A stretch of 64,000 nucleotides of DNA from Oxalicibacterium faecigallinarum. GTDB lineage: Bacteria > Pseudomonadota > Gammaproteobacteria > Burkholderiales > Burkholderiaceae_D. A model generated the notes under the pieces. That model saw only the letters and a program-made list of their open reading frames with translations, did not search any database and had not been told where the DNA came from. The position numbers were made by a program, and so were the translations under genes. Shown here piece by piece: positions 34,912 to 44,861 of the stretch (positions are counted from its first letter, which is position 1; each line of letters starts with the position of its first letter). The stretch is from contig NZ_BMDI01000001.1 of assembly GCF_014635705.1 (NCBI RefSeq), forward strand, positions 1,628,008 to 1,692,007, read 5' to 3'.

Positions 34912-36702
34912 TCAGAACTGCGCTTCTTCAAGCGCCATCACACTGCGCCCGCCTTCCACAATGGCGCTACGCAAGGCACTCGCCTGCGACAGATAATGCT
35001 CGGCAAAGAAACGGGCCGTCACAACTTTTGCTTCCAGAAATTCGCGCTGTCCCTGACCTGATTGCAAACGCTCATGTGCGATGCATGCCGCACGGGCCAA
35101 CTGCCAGCCTCCAAGAACGATTCCCGCCAGTTTCAGATAAGGCACGCTACCGGCAAAGACAGCCTTGATGTCGGATTGCATGGTCTGCACGACATAATTC
35201 ACGACTGCTTCCAGTGCAGCAGCCGCCTCTTCCAGACGATCTGCGATTGCCTGCGAATCCGGTGTCGCTTGCGCAACCAAAGCGTGGTACGTTTGACGAA
35301 TGTCTGCCATCAACGCATGTGCCAGTTGTCCACCATCGCGCACGGTTTTCCGCCCAACCAGATCATTGGCCTGAATCGCAGTCGTCCCCTCATAAATGGT
35401 CAGGATGCGCGCATCGCGGTAATACTGCGCAGCACCGGTTTCTTCGATAAAGCCCATCCCACCATGAATCTGCAAACCGGTTGAAGCGACATCGATTGCC
35501 AGCTCCGTTGACCATCCCTTGATCACAGGGACCATGTATTCATAGATTGCCTGATGGCGCTGACGCACATTCTCATCAGCATGATGATGTGCGATATCAA
35601 AATGCGATGCGGCCACATAGGCCAACGCGCGCGCCGCCTCGATTTGAGACTTCATCGACATCAGCATGCGTCGGACGTCGGGCTGATGGATGATCGTCAC
35701 TGCGTTGGCAGAACCATCCAGATCCCTGGACTGCACGCGCTCCTTCGCATAACTGACGGCCTTCTGATAGGCACGCTCTGCCAGACCAATCCCCTGAATC
35801 CCCACAGCGAACCGGGCCGCATTCATCATGATGAACATGGTTTCCAGCCCGCGATTTTCTTCACCGATCAACGTACCGATCGCTCCGCCCTGATCACCGA
35901 ACTGCAAGACAGCCGTCGGACTCGCCTTGATACCCAGCTTGTGTTCGATCGAGACGCAGACTACATCGTTGCGATCACCCAGAGAACCATCCGCGTGCAC
36001 CAGATATTTGGGCACCAAAAACAGAGAAATGCCTTTCACACCTTCCGGCGCATTGGGGGTACGTGCCAGCACCAGATGCACGATGTTTTCAGACATGTCG
36101 TGCTCACCATACGTGATAAAGATTTTGGTGCCAGAGATGCGATACGTGCCATCACCTTGTGGCACGGCTTTGGTACGCACCATCGCCAGATCGGAACCAG
36201 CCTGCGGCTCGGTCAGATTCATGGTGCCCGTCCATCTTCCTTCGATGAACTTAGGCAGGAACAACTGCTTCTGCTCATCCGAGCCAGCCGTCATCAGCGC
36301 CTCAATCGCACCGTCAGTCAACAAGGGGCACAAGGCAAAGGAAAGATTGGCCGCGTTCAACATTTCCATGCATGGAGTTGCCACCAATTTCGGCAAACCC
36401 TGCCCGCCAAATTCAGTGGGGTGCTGCACGCCTTGCCAGCCAGCGTCGCTATATGCTTTGAACGCTTCCCTGAAGCCGGGCGTGGTCGTGACCGTGCCAT
36501 CCTTCCATGTACTGGGATGCTGATCACCTTGGCGATTGAGTGGCGCAACGACCTCACTGCAAAAACGTGCATTCTCTTCCAGCACGGCCTCTACCGTTTC
36601 CGGCGTTGCCTCTTCACAGCCAGGCAACGATGCGACAACCTGGAGGTCGGCCAACTCGTTCAGCACAAACAGCATGTCTTTCAACGGCGCGACATAAGGC
36701 AT
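34912..36702 (-). CDS. Acyl-CoA dehydrogenase (long C-terminal-extended type)
   Basis: A 596-residue flavoenzyme of the acyl-CoA dehydrogenase family with the extra C-terminal domain, related to FadE/DmdC-like enzymes. Motifs: LTEPQAGSDLAMVRTKA near 160 and GLETMFIMMNAARFAVGIQGIG near 285. GGMGFIEETGAAQYYRDARILTIYEGTTAIQANDL (about 414-450) contains the usual C-terminal FAD and catalytic segment. Substrate chain length cannot be told. It oxidises acyl-CoA and hands electrons to ETF, encoded just upstream on the same strand (etfB-etfA, 112 bp away), so the three probably serve beta-oxidation together. Confidence 0.93.
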   Translation of the reverse strand: MPYVAPLKDMLFVLNELADLQVVASLPGCEEATPETVEAVLEENARFCSEVVAPLNRQGDQHPSTWKDGTVTTTPGFREAFKAYSDAGWQGVQHPTEFGGQGLPKLVATPCMEMLNAANLSFALCPLLTDGAIEALMTAGSDEQKQLFLPKFIEGRWTGTMNLTEPQAGSDLAMVRTKAVPQGDGTYRISGTKIFITYGEHDMSENIVHLVLARTPNAPEGVKGISLFLVPKYLVHADGSLGDRNDVVCVSIEHKLGIKASPTAVLQFGDQGGAIGTLIGEENRGLETMFIMMNAARFAVGIQGIGLAERAYQKAVSYAKERVQSRDLDGSANAVTIIHQPDVRRMLMSMKSQIEAARALAYVAASHFDIAHHHADENVRQRHQAIYEYMVPVIKGWSTELAIDVASTGLQIHGGMGFIEETGAAQYYRDARILTIYEGTTAIQANDLVGRKTVRDGGQLAHALMADIRQTYHALVAQATPDSQAIADRLEEAAAALEAVVNYVVQTMQSDIKAVFAGSVPYLKLAGIVLGGWQLARAACIAHERLQSGQGQREFLEAKVVTARFFAEHYLSQASALRSAIVEGGRSVMALEEAQF

Positions 36703-36722
36703 GGGCGGCTCCTGAAAAGAAA

Positions 36723-36795
36723 ATGGGCGGGACGGTCAGTGATTGCAGTGTGCCAGAAAATTTCTACACACCACAACCGCTGCCGTCCCGCCCAT
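36723..36795. repeat. 13-bp perfect inverted repeat with a 47-bp spacer
   Basis: ATGGGCGGGACGG at 36723-36735 is exactly complementary to CCGTCCCGCCCAT at 36783-36795. It lies in the gap between etfA and the acyl-CoA dehydrogenase gene. There is no T-run. It may be a long mRNA hairpin limiting read-through or a regulator site. Confidence 0.5.
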
Positions 36796-36814
36796 CTGGC
36801 GGAACATCAACGAA

Positions 36815-37744
36815 TCAGCCCAGTTCTTTGACCAGCGCCGGCACGACTTCGAACAGATCACCGACGATACCGTAGTCGGCCACCGAGAAAATCGGTGCTT
36901 CTGCATCCTTGTTGATGGCAACGATGACTTTCGAATCCTTCATGCCAGCCAAGTGCTGGATCGCACCGGAAATACCAACCGCAATGTACAAGTCCGGGGC
37001 CACAACTTTACCGGTTTGACCAACCTGCCAGTCATTCGGCACATAGCCGGCATCGACTGCTGCACGCGAAGCACCCATTGCTGCGCCCAGCTTGTCGGCC
37101 AGCGGTTCGAGAATCTTGAAGCTTTCTTCCGAACCCAGGCCACGACCGCCAGACACCACAACCTTGGCAGCGGTCAGTTCGGGACGCGCCGATGTCGCGA
37201 TCTCGCGTGAGACAAAAGACGATTTACCGGACTCAGCCACGGCACTCACGTTCTCGACAGCCGCGCTGCCGCCATCCGCAGGCAGATCGAATGCCGTAGT
37301 ACGTACCGTAATCACTTTGGTAGCGTCCGAGGACTGCACGGTCGCGATCGCGTTCCCCGCATAGAAAGGACGTTCGAAAGTATCGGCCGAAACGACCTTG
37401 GTAATTTCCGAAATCTGTGCAACGTCGAGTTTGGCCGCGACACGCGGCAGAATGTTCTTACCAAATGCCGTTGCCGGCGCAAGAATGTGCGAGTAACCGG
37501 CAGCCAACGCGAGTGCTTGTGCAGCAACGTTTTCTGCCAATCCATCAGCAAACTGCGCTCCGTCGGCAACCAGTACCTTGGTCACACCAGCAGTCTTGGC
37601 GACAGCTTGCACAGCCGCATCAGCATTGTGACCGGCGATTAATACGTGCACATCGCCACCGCATTGTGCGGCAGCAGTAATGGTATGCAGGGTGCTGCCT
37701 TTCAGGCTGGCGTTATCGTGTTCTGCAATGACAAGAGCGGTCAT
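36815..37744 (-). CDS. etfA: Electron transfer flavoprotein, alpha subunit
   Basis: A 309-residue FixB/EtfA that holds FAD and passes electrons from acyl-CoA dehydrogenases to ETF:quinone oxidoreductase. The N-terminal domain starts [11 protein letters not shown]. The C-terminal FAD-binding region has [14 protein letters not shown] (about 192-205), [45 protein letters not shown] and [20 protein letters not shown]. All usual contacts are present and the length is standard. It follows etfB by 69 bp on the same strand. Confidence 0.97.
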   Translation of the reverse strand: MTALVIAEHDNASLKGSTLHTITAAAQCGGDVHVLIAGHNADAAVQAVAKTAGVTKVLVADGAQFADGLAENVAAQALALAAGYSHILAPATAFGKNILPRVAAKLDVAQISEITKVVSADTFERPFYAGNAIATVQSSDATKVITVRTTAFDLPADGGSAAVENVSAVAESGKSSFVSREIATSARPELTAAKVVVSGGRGLGSEESFKILEPLADKLGAAMGASRAAVDAGYVPNDWQVGQTGKVVAPDLYIAVGISGAIQHLAGMKDSKVIVAINKDAEAPIFSVADYGIVGDLFEVVPALVKELG

Positions 37745-37813
37745 GATGTTTTCCTGATGACGAATGACGGCGATGCAGCGCGAATAGCGCGCGCGATCAA
37801 CCGTTGCAAATGA

Positions 37814-38578
37814 TTAGATGACTTTGGCTTCGTTCTTGAGTTTGTCCACCAGCGTCGCGACATCCGGCACGATGATGCCGGCAGCGCGACCTGCAGGCTC
37901 GCTGACCTTCAGGGTCTTCAGGCGCGGCGTAACGTCCACACCCAGATCCGCTGGCTTGACGTTGTCCAACGTCTTTTTCTTTGCCTTCATGATATTGGGC
38001 AAGGTCACGTAGCGTGGCTCGTTCAAACGCAGATCGGTGGTCACGATTGCAGGCAATGTCAGCGATACCACTTCCAGACCGCCATCCACTTCGCGCGTAA
38101 CTTTGACTCGGGGCGCGTCAGCCTTGTCGCCGTCCACTTCTACCTTGGATGCATAAGTCGCTTGCGGCCAGTCCAGCAATGCAGCCAGCATTTGGCCCGT
38201 CTGGTTGGCATCATCATCAATCGCCTGCTTGCCAAGGATGATCAGTTGCGGCTGCTCTTTATCGGCAATGGCCTTGAGCAGTTTGGCTACAGCCAGCGGC
38301 TGCAATTCGGCATCGGTTTCAACCAGAATACTGCGATCCGCACCGATGGCCATTGCGGTACGCAGGGTTTCCTGCGATTGCAGCACGCCGCACGAAACGG
38401 CGACGATCTCCGTTGCCTTGCCCGCCTCTTTCAGACGAACCGCCTCTTCCACGGCGATCTCATCGAAAGGGTTCATCGACATTTTGACGTTGGCGATATC
38501 AACGCCGGACTGATCCGATTTAACGCGTACCTTGACGTTGTAATCGACGACGCGCTTGACGGGGACCAACACTTTCAT
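37814..38578 (-). CDS. etfB: Electron transfer flavoprotein, beta subunit
   Basis: A 254-residue FixA/EtfB that binds AMP and docks dehydrogenases. It begins [19 protein letters not shown] and shows [17 protein letters not shown] (about 35-51), [27 protein letters not shown] (about 117-143) and [35 protein letters not shown] with the recognition loop. Length is normal. First gene of the etfB-etfA-acyl-CoA dehydrogenase run. The leader of about 190 bp before tusA's terminator should hold the promoter. Confidence 0.97.
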   Translation of the reverse strand: MKVLVPVKRVVDYNVKVRVKSDQSGVDIANVKMSMNPFDEIAVEEAVRLKEAGKATEIVAVSCGVLQSQETLRTAMAIGADRSILVETDAELQPLAVAKLLKAIADKEQPQLIILGKQAIDDDANQTGQMLAALLDWPQATYASKVEVDGDKADAPRVKVTREVDGGLEVVSLTLPAIVTTDLRLNEPRYVTLPNIMKAKKKTLDNVKPADLGVDVTPRLKTLKVSEPAGRAAGIIVPDVATLVDKLKNEAKVI

Positions 38579-38718
38579 AACTTTGTCCTTGAAAAATTCA
38601 CAATGACGGATTGCAAACCAAAGCGGAGATTATAACCAGAAGTGATAAACCAAGGACAAAAGCCCCTACTCGTCAAATAAGGACAAATTGTCCAGCCTTG
38701 TCATGGAAAGGGGCGTCC

Positions 38719-38748
38719 AAAAAAGAAAAAGGCGACCAGGGTCGCCTC
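38719..38748 (-). terminator. Terminator of the TusA-like gene (minus strand)
   Basis: The stem AGGCGACC/GGTCGCCT is followed, reading the minus strand, by TTTTTCTTTTTT. It lies 22 bp after the stop at 38770. Confidence 0.8.
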
Positions 38749-38769
38749 TCCATCTCACCGCCAGACAGT

Positions 38770-39006
38770 TTATTTGCGTTTCATGAAGAAGGTGAAGACA
38801 TCACCGTCTTTTTCCTGCTGCACCAGCTCATTGCCGGTTTGCTTGGCAAACGCCTGAAAATCCCGCACCGAGCCCGGATCTGTCGCCTGCACACGCAGAA
38901 CCTGACCGCTTGCCATTTCCGCCAGAGCTTTTTTGGTTTTCAGAATAGGCAAAGGGCAGTTCAAGCCTTTTGCATCGAGGTCTTTGGCAAATTCAATAAT
39001 CGTCAT
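38770..39006 (-). CDS. TusA/SirA-family sulfur carrier protein
   Basis: A 78-residue cytosolic protein with the TusA signature LDAKGLNCPLPILKTKKAL, where Cys in CPLP carries the persulfide. The second half, GQVLRVQATDPGSVRDFQAFAKQTGNEL, is the typical fold. Members relay sulfur for tRNA thiolation, molybdenum cofactor or other pathways; this beta-proteobacterial version lies outside any sulfur operon, so the pathway is unknown. Monocistronic: a terminator follows, and fimV ends 58 bp before its start. Confidence 0.88.
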   Translation of the reverse strand: MTIIEFAKDLDAKGLNCPLPILKTKKALAEMASGQVLRVQATDPGSVRDFQAFAKQTGNELVQQEKDGDVFTFFMKRK

Positions 39007-39064
39007 GCGTCAACAATACCAATAGAATGATTTAACAAGATTCTAACCCTTAAATGCCATCGGG

Positions 39065-40795
39065 TCAGACTTCGTGCTCTGCATGGCCTGCGGCATCAGC
39101 AGCACGCAACGCCTGCACCTGATAAGCAATATTCGTCAGGAACAGCAAATCCTGATAGGCCGGCAGATCGAAGCCCTGACGATTCCCTTCGCGGTTATCA
39201 AGCAGCAATTCTTCCAGGAACTTCACCGCACCATCTGTCGGCCACACTTCCATGATCTTTCCCATCACGTGGGGGAATTCGTCGATATGACGTTGTCCCT
39301 TTTCCGCCTCGGAACGCTCCCACGGCGCAACGTGACCATTGAATGCCTTCTTGAAGCGCGCTGCCAACGAATCGTAACGTTCCTTGTCATCTACCATCCG
39401 GTACAGATCGAACAGATGCAACCAGCGCAATGGCGAAGTCGGCTGCGCATCCGTTTCCAGAATCGAAATCGCACGTTGCGGCTGATTCATATGGACCCAG
39501 AATTCCGCCTCCTGAATCTCGTCGAGAATTTCTTCCGCAACGACGACACTCATGCCGGCAAACGGATCATCCAGTTCCGGCAAACCTCTTTCCTGCGCAG
39601 GTGCTGGTGATACCGGACGCTCCGGCATATCGCTCTTGCGGCGCATCTTGCGACCAAACAGTGCCAATGCCGATCCCACACCGCCCGAGGCTGCGCCATT
39701 CTGGGTTGTCGGCTGCGCATCATCCTCTGCGGCAGACGCGATTACCGGCGACTGCGACTGCTTCTCCTCTTCTGCATCAAACATGGGCACCATGTTCTGC
39801 CACGACGCCTGTTCGACTTCGGAACGCGCCTGACGCACACGCCAGACCAGCCAGCCAATCGCCAGCAGGCAAATCAGCAAGAGGAAATAAAGAATATAAG
39901 TAACGCTGCTGGTTGCAGTTGCATTGCGGGCCTGATCCAGTGCCAGCGATTGCGCGGCATTCTGCTTTTGCAACGCTTCGGTCCGGCGTTCCAGCGCGGT
40001 CATTTTTTCCTGCAACTGCAACAGGGCTCTGTCACTTGCGGACAGATCGGCGTGCGGTTCAAGCGCAGCCGCAGCAACCTCTTCCACACCTTCAGGCACC
40101 GCTGGCACCGCAGAAAGATCGTAGCTGAGCGCAAGACGCTGGCGGAGTACATAGTTGCCATCCACCGCATCATCACCCAGTTTCAGCACGCTCTTTGCCG
40201 GCTCTTTGGTCGTGCCGGCATTCCTATTCGCGCTCCTGTTTGCCGCTTTCGATGCCTGCGGCTCACGCACTGCACCCTCATTGGAATCGGCAGCAGCACG
40301 ACGTGGTTTAGGCGCTGGCTTGGATTCCGCGGCAGATTGACGCGCTGCCTCGGACGAGGGCATGGCCAGATTCTCCTGACGCTGCGGTGCAACCAGCGGT
40401 GCGCTTGGCTGGGAAGTCGGCAAGTCGAGCAAAATCGCATATTCGCGCTGCATCTGCGGCGCGCAGGTGTAGCTGACGGCAAGCATGGCCGCCGGTTCAT
40501 TGACCGGTCCACGCGTCGTAATCAGCAAGGAATGGCTGTTTTCACGGAAAGAAACAGAGGTGGCGCCACCCAGCGAAGCGCCATCGAATCCCTGCAGGCG
40601 CGCCTTGAAACAATTCCTGTCAGCCGTCGCTGCATCGCTTCCAAACAGATTGACCTGCGTGCGTAAAGGCTCGCTCAGGGCAGACAGCACGCGCATTTCA
40701 CCAAATCCCCAGGCCAATGCCGCACTGCCATACAACAAGGTCGCACAGGCAATCGCCATCCGCGCGACGACCGCAAGTCTGCCATGCCATGACAC
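39065..40795 (-). CDS. fimV: FimV-family polar/pilus scaffold protein
   Basis: A membrane protein that organises type IV pilus and polar functions. The N-terminus has the FimV mark GFGEMRVLSALSEPLRTQVNLFG right after the signal peptide, followed by a beta domain up to TRGPVNEP. A Lys/Ala/Pro-rich linker, a coiled coil (LLQLQEKMTALERRTEALQKQNAAQSLAL) and one TM helix (SVTYILYFLLLICLLAIGWLVW) come next. A cytoplasmic TPR-like end (FWVHMNQPQRAISILETD) closes it. The start is uncertain: GTG at 40795 gives a basic n-region and a good signal peptide. ATG at 40759, GTG at 40906 and a longer frame to 41005 are other options. Shorter than Pseudomonas FimV. Confidence 0.82.
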   Translation of the reverse strand: MSWHGRLAVVARMAIACATLLYGSAALAWGFGEMRVLSALSEPLRTQVNLFGSDAATADRNCFKARLQGFDGASLGGATSVSFRENSHSLLITTRGPVNEPAAMLAVSYTCAPQMQREYAILLDLPTSQPSAPLVAPQRQENLAMPSSEAARQSAAESKPAPKPRRAAADSNEGAVREPQASKAANRSANRNAGTTKEPAKSVLKLGDDAVDGNYVLRQRLALSYDLSAVPAVPEGVEEVAAAALEPHADLSASDRALLQLQEKMTALERRTEALQKQNAAQSLALDQARNATATSSVTYILYFLLLICLLAIGWLVWRVRQARSEVEQASWQNMVPMFDAEEEKQSQSPVIASAAEDDAQPTTQNGAASGGVGSALALFGRKMRRKSDMPERPVSPAPAQERGLPELDDPFAGMSVVVAEEILDEIQEAEFWVHMNQPQRAISILETDAQPTSPLRWLHLFDLYRMVDDKERYDSLAARFKKAFNGHVAPWERSEAEKGQRHIDEFPHVMGKIMEVWPTDGAVKFLEELLLDNREGNRQGFDLPAYQDLLFLTNIAYQVQALRAADAAGHAEHEV

Positions 40796-41083
40796 TTGCT
40801 GATCGCTGCTCAAATATTCGAACTTGTTACGCACAAACACCTTGTTAACCTGATCAACGCCGTCGCGACTGTTGTACTGACGGACGTTGCTATCCCCTGA
40901 TTTCACAATGTCGTATCTGCAACCGCAAGAAAAAGGCTTGGGCAGGTCGCGTGTATACAAGCGTAAGTATGAACAAATGCCGCATGTGAAACGCGCATTT
41001 TTCAATTTTTAACATTACTCCGTTTAACAATGCAACACGCATGCCATGGCAGGAACCTTCCGCGACACAACATAACGCACCCC

Positions 41084-41120
41084 AAAAAAAAACCGGCAGA
41101 CAAAGTTGCCGGTTTTTTTT
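41084..41120. terminator. Terminator after alaS
   Basis: A-run, CCGGCA, eight-base loop, TGCCGG, T8: symmetric, so usable on both strands. It lies 48 bp after the alaS stop and isolates alaS from fimV. Confidence 0.9.
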
Positions 41121-41167
41121 GACGGACGTGTCTCGGACGACGTGCATGCAGCCCGAATCTGTTGCGG

Positions 41168-43777
41168 TCAGATGCGCTCGGTTACCCAGCCGGAAACGGA
41201 CGCCAGCGCTGCTGGCAAAGCTGCGGCATCGGTGCCGCCGGCCATCGCCATGTCCGGTTTGCCGCCGCCCTTGCCGCCGACCTGTTGCGCAACAAAGTTG
41301 ACCAGATCACCTGCCTTGACCTTGCCCATCACATCCGAGGTGACACCAGCAGCGATCTGCACCTTGGCGCCGTCAACCGCAGCCAGCACGATCGCCGCCG
41401 ATTTGAGTTTGCCCTTGAGCTTGTCCATCGTGTCGCGCAAGGTCTTGGCATCGGCACCTTCCAGCTTGGCTGCCAGTACCTTGATGCCATTGATATCGAT
41501 CGCTTGCGTCACCAGTTCATCGCCCTGCGACGACGCCAGCTTGCCTTTGAGCGCGCCAACTTCGCGCTCCAGCGACTTCATCTGATCCAGTACCTGAGCC
41601 AGACGTGCCTGCAGTTCTGCCGCCGGTGACTTCAGCGTGGCGGCTGCACTGTGCACTGTTGCTTCCAGTTGTTGCAAGTACGCCAGTGCATTGGCACCGG
41701 TAATCGCTTCGACACGACGCACGCCTGCCGCCACACCACTTTCGCCAACGATCTTGAACAAGCCGATGTCGCCGGTGCGATGCACGTGCGTACCGCCGCA
41801 CAGTTCGCGGCTGCTGCCGATGTCCAGCACGCGCACGGTTTCGCCGTATTTTTCGCCGAACAGCATCATGGCGCCGGTTTTTTGCGCCGATTCGATATCC
41901 ATCACACGTGCCTGGGTATCGGAATTGGTAAGGATCTCGGCGTTGACGCGTTTTTCAATTTCCAGAATCTGGTCGTTCGAGATCGGCGCATTGTGCGTAA
42001 AGTCAAAACGCGTCTTGTCGGCATCGACCAGCGAACCCTTCTGTTGCACGTGATCGCCCAGCACCTCGCGCAAGGCCTTGTGCATGATGTGCGTCACCGA
42101 GTGATTACGCATGGTGGCCGCGCGACGTTCGCCGTCGACCGAGGCCTTGACCTTGTCACCGACCTTCAGCGTGCCTTGCGACTGCACGCCGTGGTGGCCG
42201 AACACATCAGCCTTGATCTTCTGCGTATCTTCAACACCGAACTGCACGCCTTCCGCGCTGATCACGCCCTGATCACCAATCTGACCGCCGCTTTCCGAGT
42301 AGAACGGAGTGGTGTCGAGCACGACAATGCCGGACTGACCTTCTTTCAGTTCATTGACGGCCGTTCCTTCAAAGTAGAGACCAACTACCGTGGCCTCCTC
42401 TTCCAGATGTTCGTACCCGGTGAAGACATTACCGGCACCGGTGTATTCCACTGCGCGTTCCATCTTGAACTTGCCTGCCGCACGGCCAGCCGCTTTTTGT
42501 TTTTCCATCGCGGCAGCAAAACCGGCTTCGTCCACGCTCACGTCGCGCTCGCGACACACGTCTGCCGACAGATCGAGCGGAAAGCCGAACGTGTCATGCA
42601 GCTTGAAAGCGACGTCACCCGGCAGCACTTTCACGCCGCCAGCCAGCGCGGCATCCAGAATTTCCATGCCGTTGGCCAGCGTTTCGAAGAAACGCTCTTC
42701 TTCTGCCTTGAGCACGTCCGTAATGCGCGCTTCGTCGGCCTTGATCTTCGGATAGGCATCGCCCATCTGCTCGACCAGATCCTTCACCAGCTTGTGGAAA
42801 AATGGTTTCTTCTGACCGAGCTTGTAACCGTGGCGAATTGCACGACGGATGATGCGACGCTGTACATAACCACGACCTTCATTCGACGGGATCACGCCAT
42901 CGGCCACAAGGAATGCCGTTGCACGGATGTGATCGGCAATCACCTTCAGCGAATTGTTCGACAGATCAGCCGTATGCGTTTCACGCCCGGCTGCCTTGAT
43001 CAGCGCTTCGAAGGTATCGATTTCGTAGTTGCTGTGTACGCCTTGCAGAATCGCAGCCAGACGCTCGAGACCCATGCCGGTATCGACGCATGGCGCCGGC
43101 AGCGGCTTGACCGAACCGTCTTCCGCCATGTCGAACTGCATGAACACGTTGTTCCAGATTTCGATGAAGCGATCGCCGTCTTCATCCGGGCTGCCCGGAG
43201 GACCGCCGGGAATATGCGGACCGTGATCGTAGAAAATTTCCGAGCAAGGGCCGCAAGGGCCGGTGTCGGCCATCATCCAGAAGTTGTCGGACTTGTAGCG
43301 GCCGCCCTTATTGTCGCCGATGCGCACGACACGCTCGGGCGGCAAGCCGATTTCCTTGGTCCAGATGTCGAAAGCTTCGTCGTCTTCGATATACACGGTC
43401 GCCAGCAGCTTCTCGGCAGGCAGGCCATAGACCTTGGTCAGCAGCTCCCACGACCATTTCAGCGCGTCACGCTTGAAGTAATCGCCGAAGCTCCAGTTGC
43501 CCAGCATTTCGAAAAAGGTGTGGTGACGCGCGGTGTAGCCGACGTTTTCCAGATCGTTGTGCTTGCCCCCCGCACGCAGACAGGCCTGCACCGAAGTCGC
43601 ACGCGTGTAAGGACGCTTGTCGCTTCCCAGAAACACATCCTTGAACTGCACCATGCCCGAGTTGGTGAACATCAGCGTCGGATCGTTACCCGGCACCAGC
43701 GGGCTGGACGCCACGATGGTGTGTCCTTTCGACTCAAAGAACTTCAGGAATTTTTCGCGGATTTCGGACGATTTCAT
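41168..43777 (-). CDS. alaS: Alanine-tRNA ligase
   Basis: Charges tRNA-Ala and edits Ser/Gly mischarging. The 869-residue protein has class II motif 1 region [24 protein letters not shown], motif 2 ([21 protein letters not shown]) and [13 protein letters not shown] (motif 3, about 238). The editing domain is complete: the zinc/His set [16 protein letters not shown] and [29 protein letters not shown]. The C-Ala domain ends with [12 protein letters not shown]. Length equals the E. coli enzyme within a few residues. Start [19 protein letters not shown] is conserved. Confidence 0.98.
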   Translation of the reverse strand: MKSSEIREKFLKFFESKGHTIVASSPLVPGNDPTLMFTNSGMVQFKDVFLGSDKRPYTRATSVQACLRAGGKHNDLENVGYTARHHTFFEMLGNWSFGDYFKRDALKWSWELLTKVYGLPAEKLLATVYIEDDEAFDIWTKEIGLPPERVVRIGDNKGGRYKSDNFWMMADTGPCGPCSEIFYDHGPHIPGGPPGSPDEDGDRFIEIWNNVFMQFDMAEDGSVKPLPAPCVDTGMGLERLAAILQGVHSNYEIDTFEALIKAAGRETHTADLSNNSLKVIADHIRATAFLVADGVIPSNEGRGYVQRRIIRRAIRHGYKLGQKKPFFHKLVKDLVEQMGDAYPKIKADEARITDVLKAEEERFFETLANGMEILDAALAGGVKVLPGDVAFKLHDTFGFPLDLSADVCRERDVSVDEAGFAAAMEKQKAAGRAAGKFKMERAVEYTGAGNVFTGYEHLEEEATVVGLYFEGTAVNELKEGQSGIVVLDTTPFYSESGGQIGDQGVISAEGVQFGVEDTQKIKADVFGHHGVQSQGTLKVGDKVKASVDGERRAATMRNHSVTHIMHKALREVLGDHVQQKGSLVDADKTRFDFTHNAPISNDQILEIEKRVNAEILTNSDTQARVMDIESAQKTGAMMLFGEKYGETVRVLDIGSSRELCGGTHVHRTGDIGLFKIVGESGVAAGVRRVEAITGANALAYLQQLEATVHSAAATLKSPAAELQARLAQVLDQMKSLEREVGALKGKLASSQGDELVTQAIDINGIKVLAAKLEGADAKTLRDTMDKLKGKLKSAAIVLAAVDGAKVQIAAGVTSDVMGKVKAGDLVNFVAQQVGGKGGGKPDMAMAGGTDAAALPAALASVSGWVTERI

Positions 43778-43934
43778 ATTCTTGGAAAGAATCAGGATTC
43801 AGGCTGGGAAAACCGTCGATTATACGTGATAACCCTGCGTCAATCATGGGGCAAAGCGCCCGAAAACAACGCCGGAGCAGCGTCCCGATGGCAATGGATC
43901 GCCTCCCTGTTACATCCCGGCTGGGCCAAGCCAA

Positions 43935-44705
43935 TCACATCCGCGCCGAACGGCTGGTCGCAAAGTCCGGCCCGATCAGATCGATACGATCCGTGCAAAA
44001 ACCATCGACGCCCCAATCCAGCAACAGGCTGGCACGCACCGGATCGTTGACGGTATAGCAAAACAATCCAAACCCGGCTTCCTTGACGGCTCGCGCCAGC
44101 ACGGGCGTGAGCTTCTGATGATTGACGTGCAGCGCAATCGCCCCCAAGTCCAATAAACGGGCATGCCAGTCCGCCGGTACGTCATCGATCAGAAAACCAC
44201 GCGGAATTTCCGGCGCAGCCAACTGCGCCGCCTGCAACGCCTCGAACGAAAACGACGACAGCAGCGGCAACGCCGCTGGCCGATGATCGACTTGCGATGC
44301 GAACAGATGCTTGACGCTCTGCGCCACCGTCCAACCCGTGGTTTCTTCAAACCCGGGCACCGGCTTGATCTCCACATTCATCCAGATGCCATGCTGCATG
44401 CAAAACGCTGCCACCTGTTCAAAGGTCGGCACTGGCTCGCCTTCGAATGACGGACCGAACCAGATGCCGGCATCGTGCGCGGCGAGTTCCTGTGAAGTGA
44501 AATCGGCAATATTGCCCTCGCCTGCAATCGTGCGGCCCAGTTGCGTATCGTGCATCACGACCGGCACGCCATCCTTGGCCAGCATGACGTCAAATTCCAC
44601 CGCACGAAAACCGTGATTGAGCCCGCAACGCATGGCAGCAATCGTGTTTTCCGGTGCCAGCTTGCCGCCACCGCGATGGGCGACGATTCGGGGATAAGGC
44701 CACAT
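43935..44705 (-). CDS. ugpQ: Glycerophosphodiester phosphodiesterase
   Basis: Hydrolyses glycerophosphodiesters from phospholipid turnover to glycerol 3-phosphate and alcohol in the cytosol. The 256-residue protein has the GDPD catalytic set: VAHRGGGKLAPENTIAAM (His-Arg, Glu), EFDVMLAKDGVPVVMHDTQLGRT (Glu, Asp, His) and WMNVEIKPVPG. GVDGFCTDRIDLI stands near the end. There is no signal peptide, consistent with the UgpQ type. It is a lone gene divergent from the gamma-glutamyltransferase gene. Confidence 0.93.
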   Translation of the reverse strand: MWPYPRIVAHRGGGKLAPENTIAAMRCGLNHGFRAVEFDVMLAKDGVPVVMHDTQLGRTIAGEGNIADFTSQELAAHDAGIWFGPSFEGEPVPTFEQVAAFCMQHGIWMNVEIKPVPGFEETTGWTVAQSVKHLFASQVDHRPAALPLLSSFSFEALQAAQLAAPEIPRGFLIDDVPADWHARLLDLGAIALHVNHQKLTPVLARAVKEAGFGLFCYTVNDPVRASLLLDWGVDGFCTDRIDLIGPDFATSRSARM

Positions 44706-44796
44706 GCGTCTTCCTTGTTATTGGATAAAGAAAAGAAACACAAAAGGATGACCGCAGTGTAACGGACAGCCGCGCTAGAATGGCCGACCATCATTC

Positions 44797-44822
44797 GCCA
44801 TCCGGGCGACAAGCCGGATGGC
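44797..44822. repeat. Inverted repeat GCCATCCGG-n8-CCGGATGGC
   Basis: A perfect 9-bp inverted repeat in the 156-bp gap between the divergent ugpQ and gamma-glutamyltransferase genes, with no T-run. It may be an operator for one or both. Confidence 0.4.
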
Positions 44823-44861
44823 AAACGCATTCATAAATATAAAGATCACCCAGGAGCACTC

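Noticed and set aside
35554-36831. A 425-residue plus-strand frame opposite the acyl-CoA dehydrogenase
   Set aside because: Antisense to a motif-complete enzyme, no ribosome site, Arg/His-rich composition typical of shadows.
41651-44050. A 799-residue open frame on the plus strand opposite alaS
   Set aside because: alaS is unmistakable on the minus strand with all motifs; the opposite frame is open only through codon bias, is His/Arg-rich and matches nothing.
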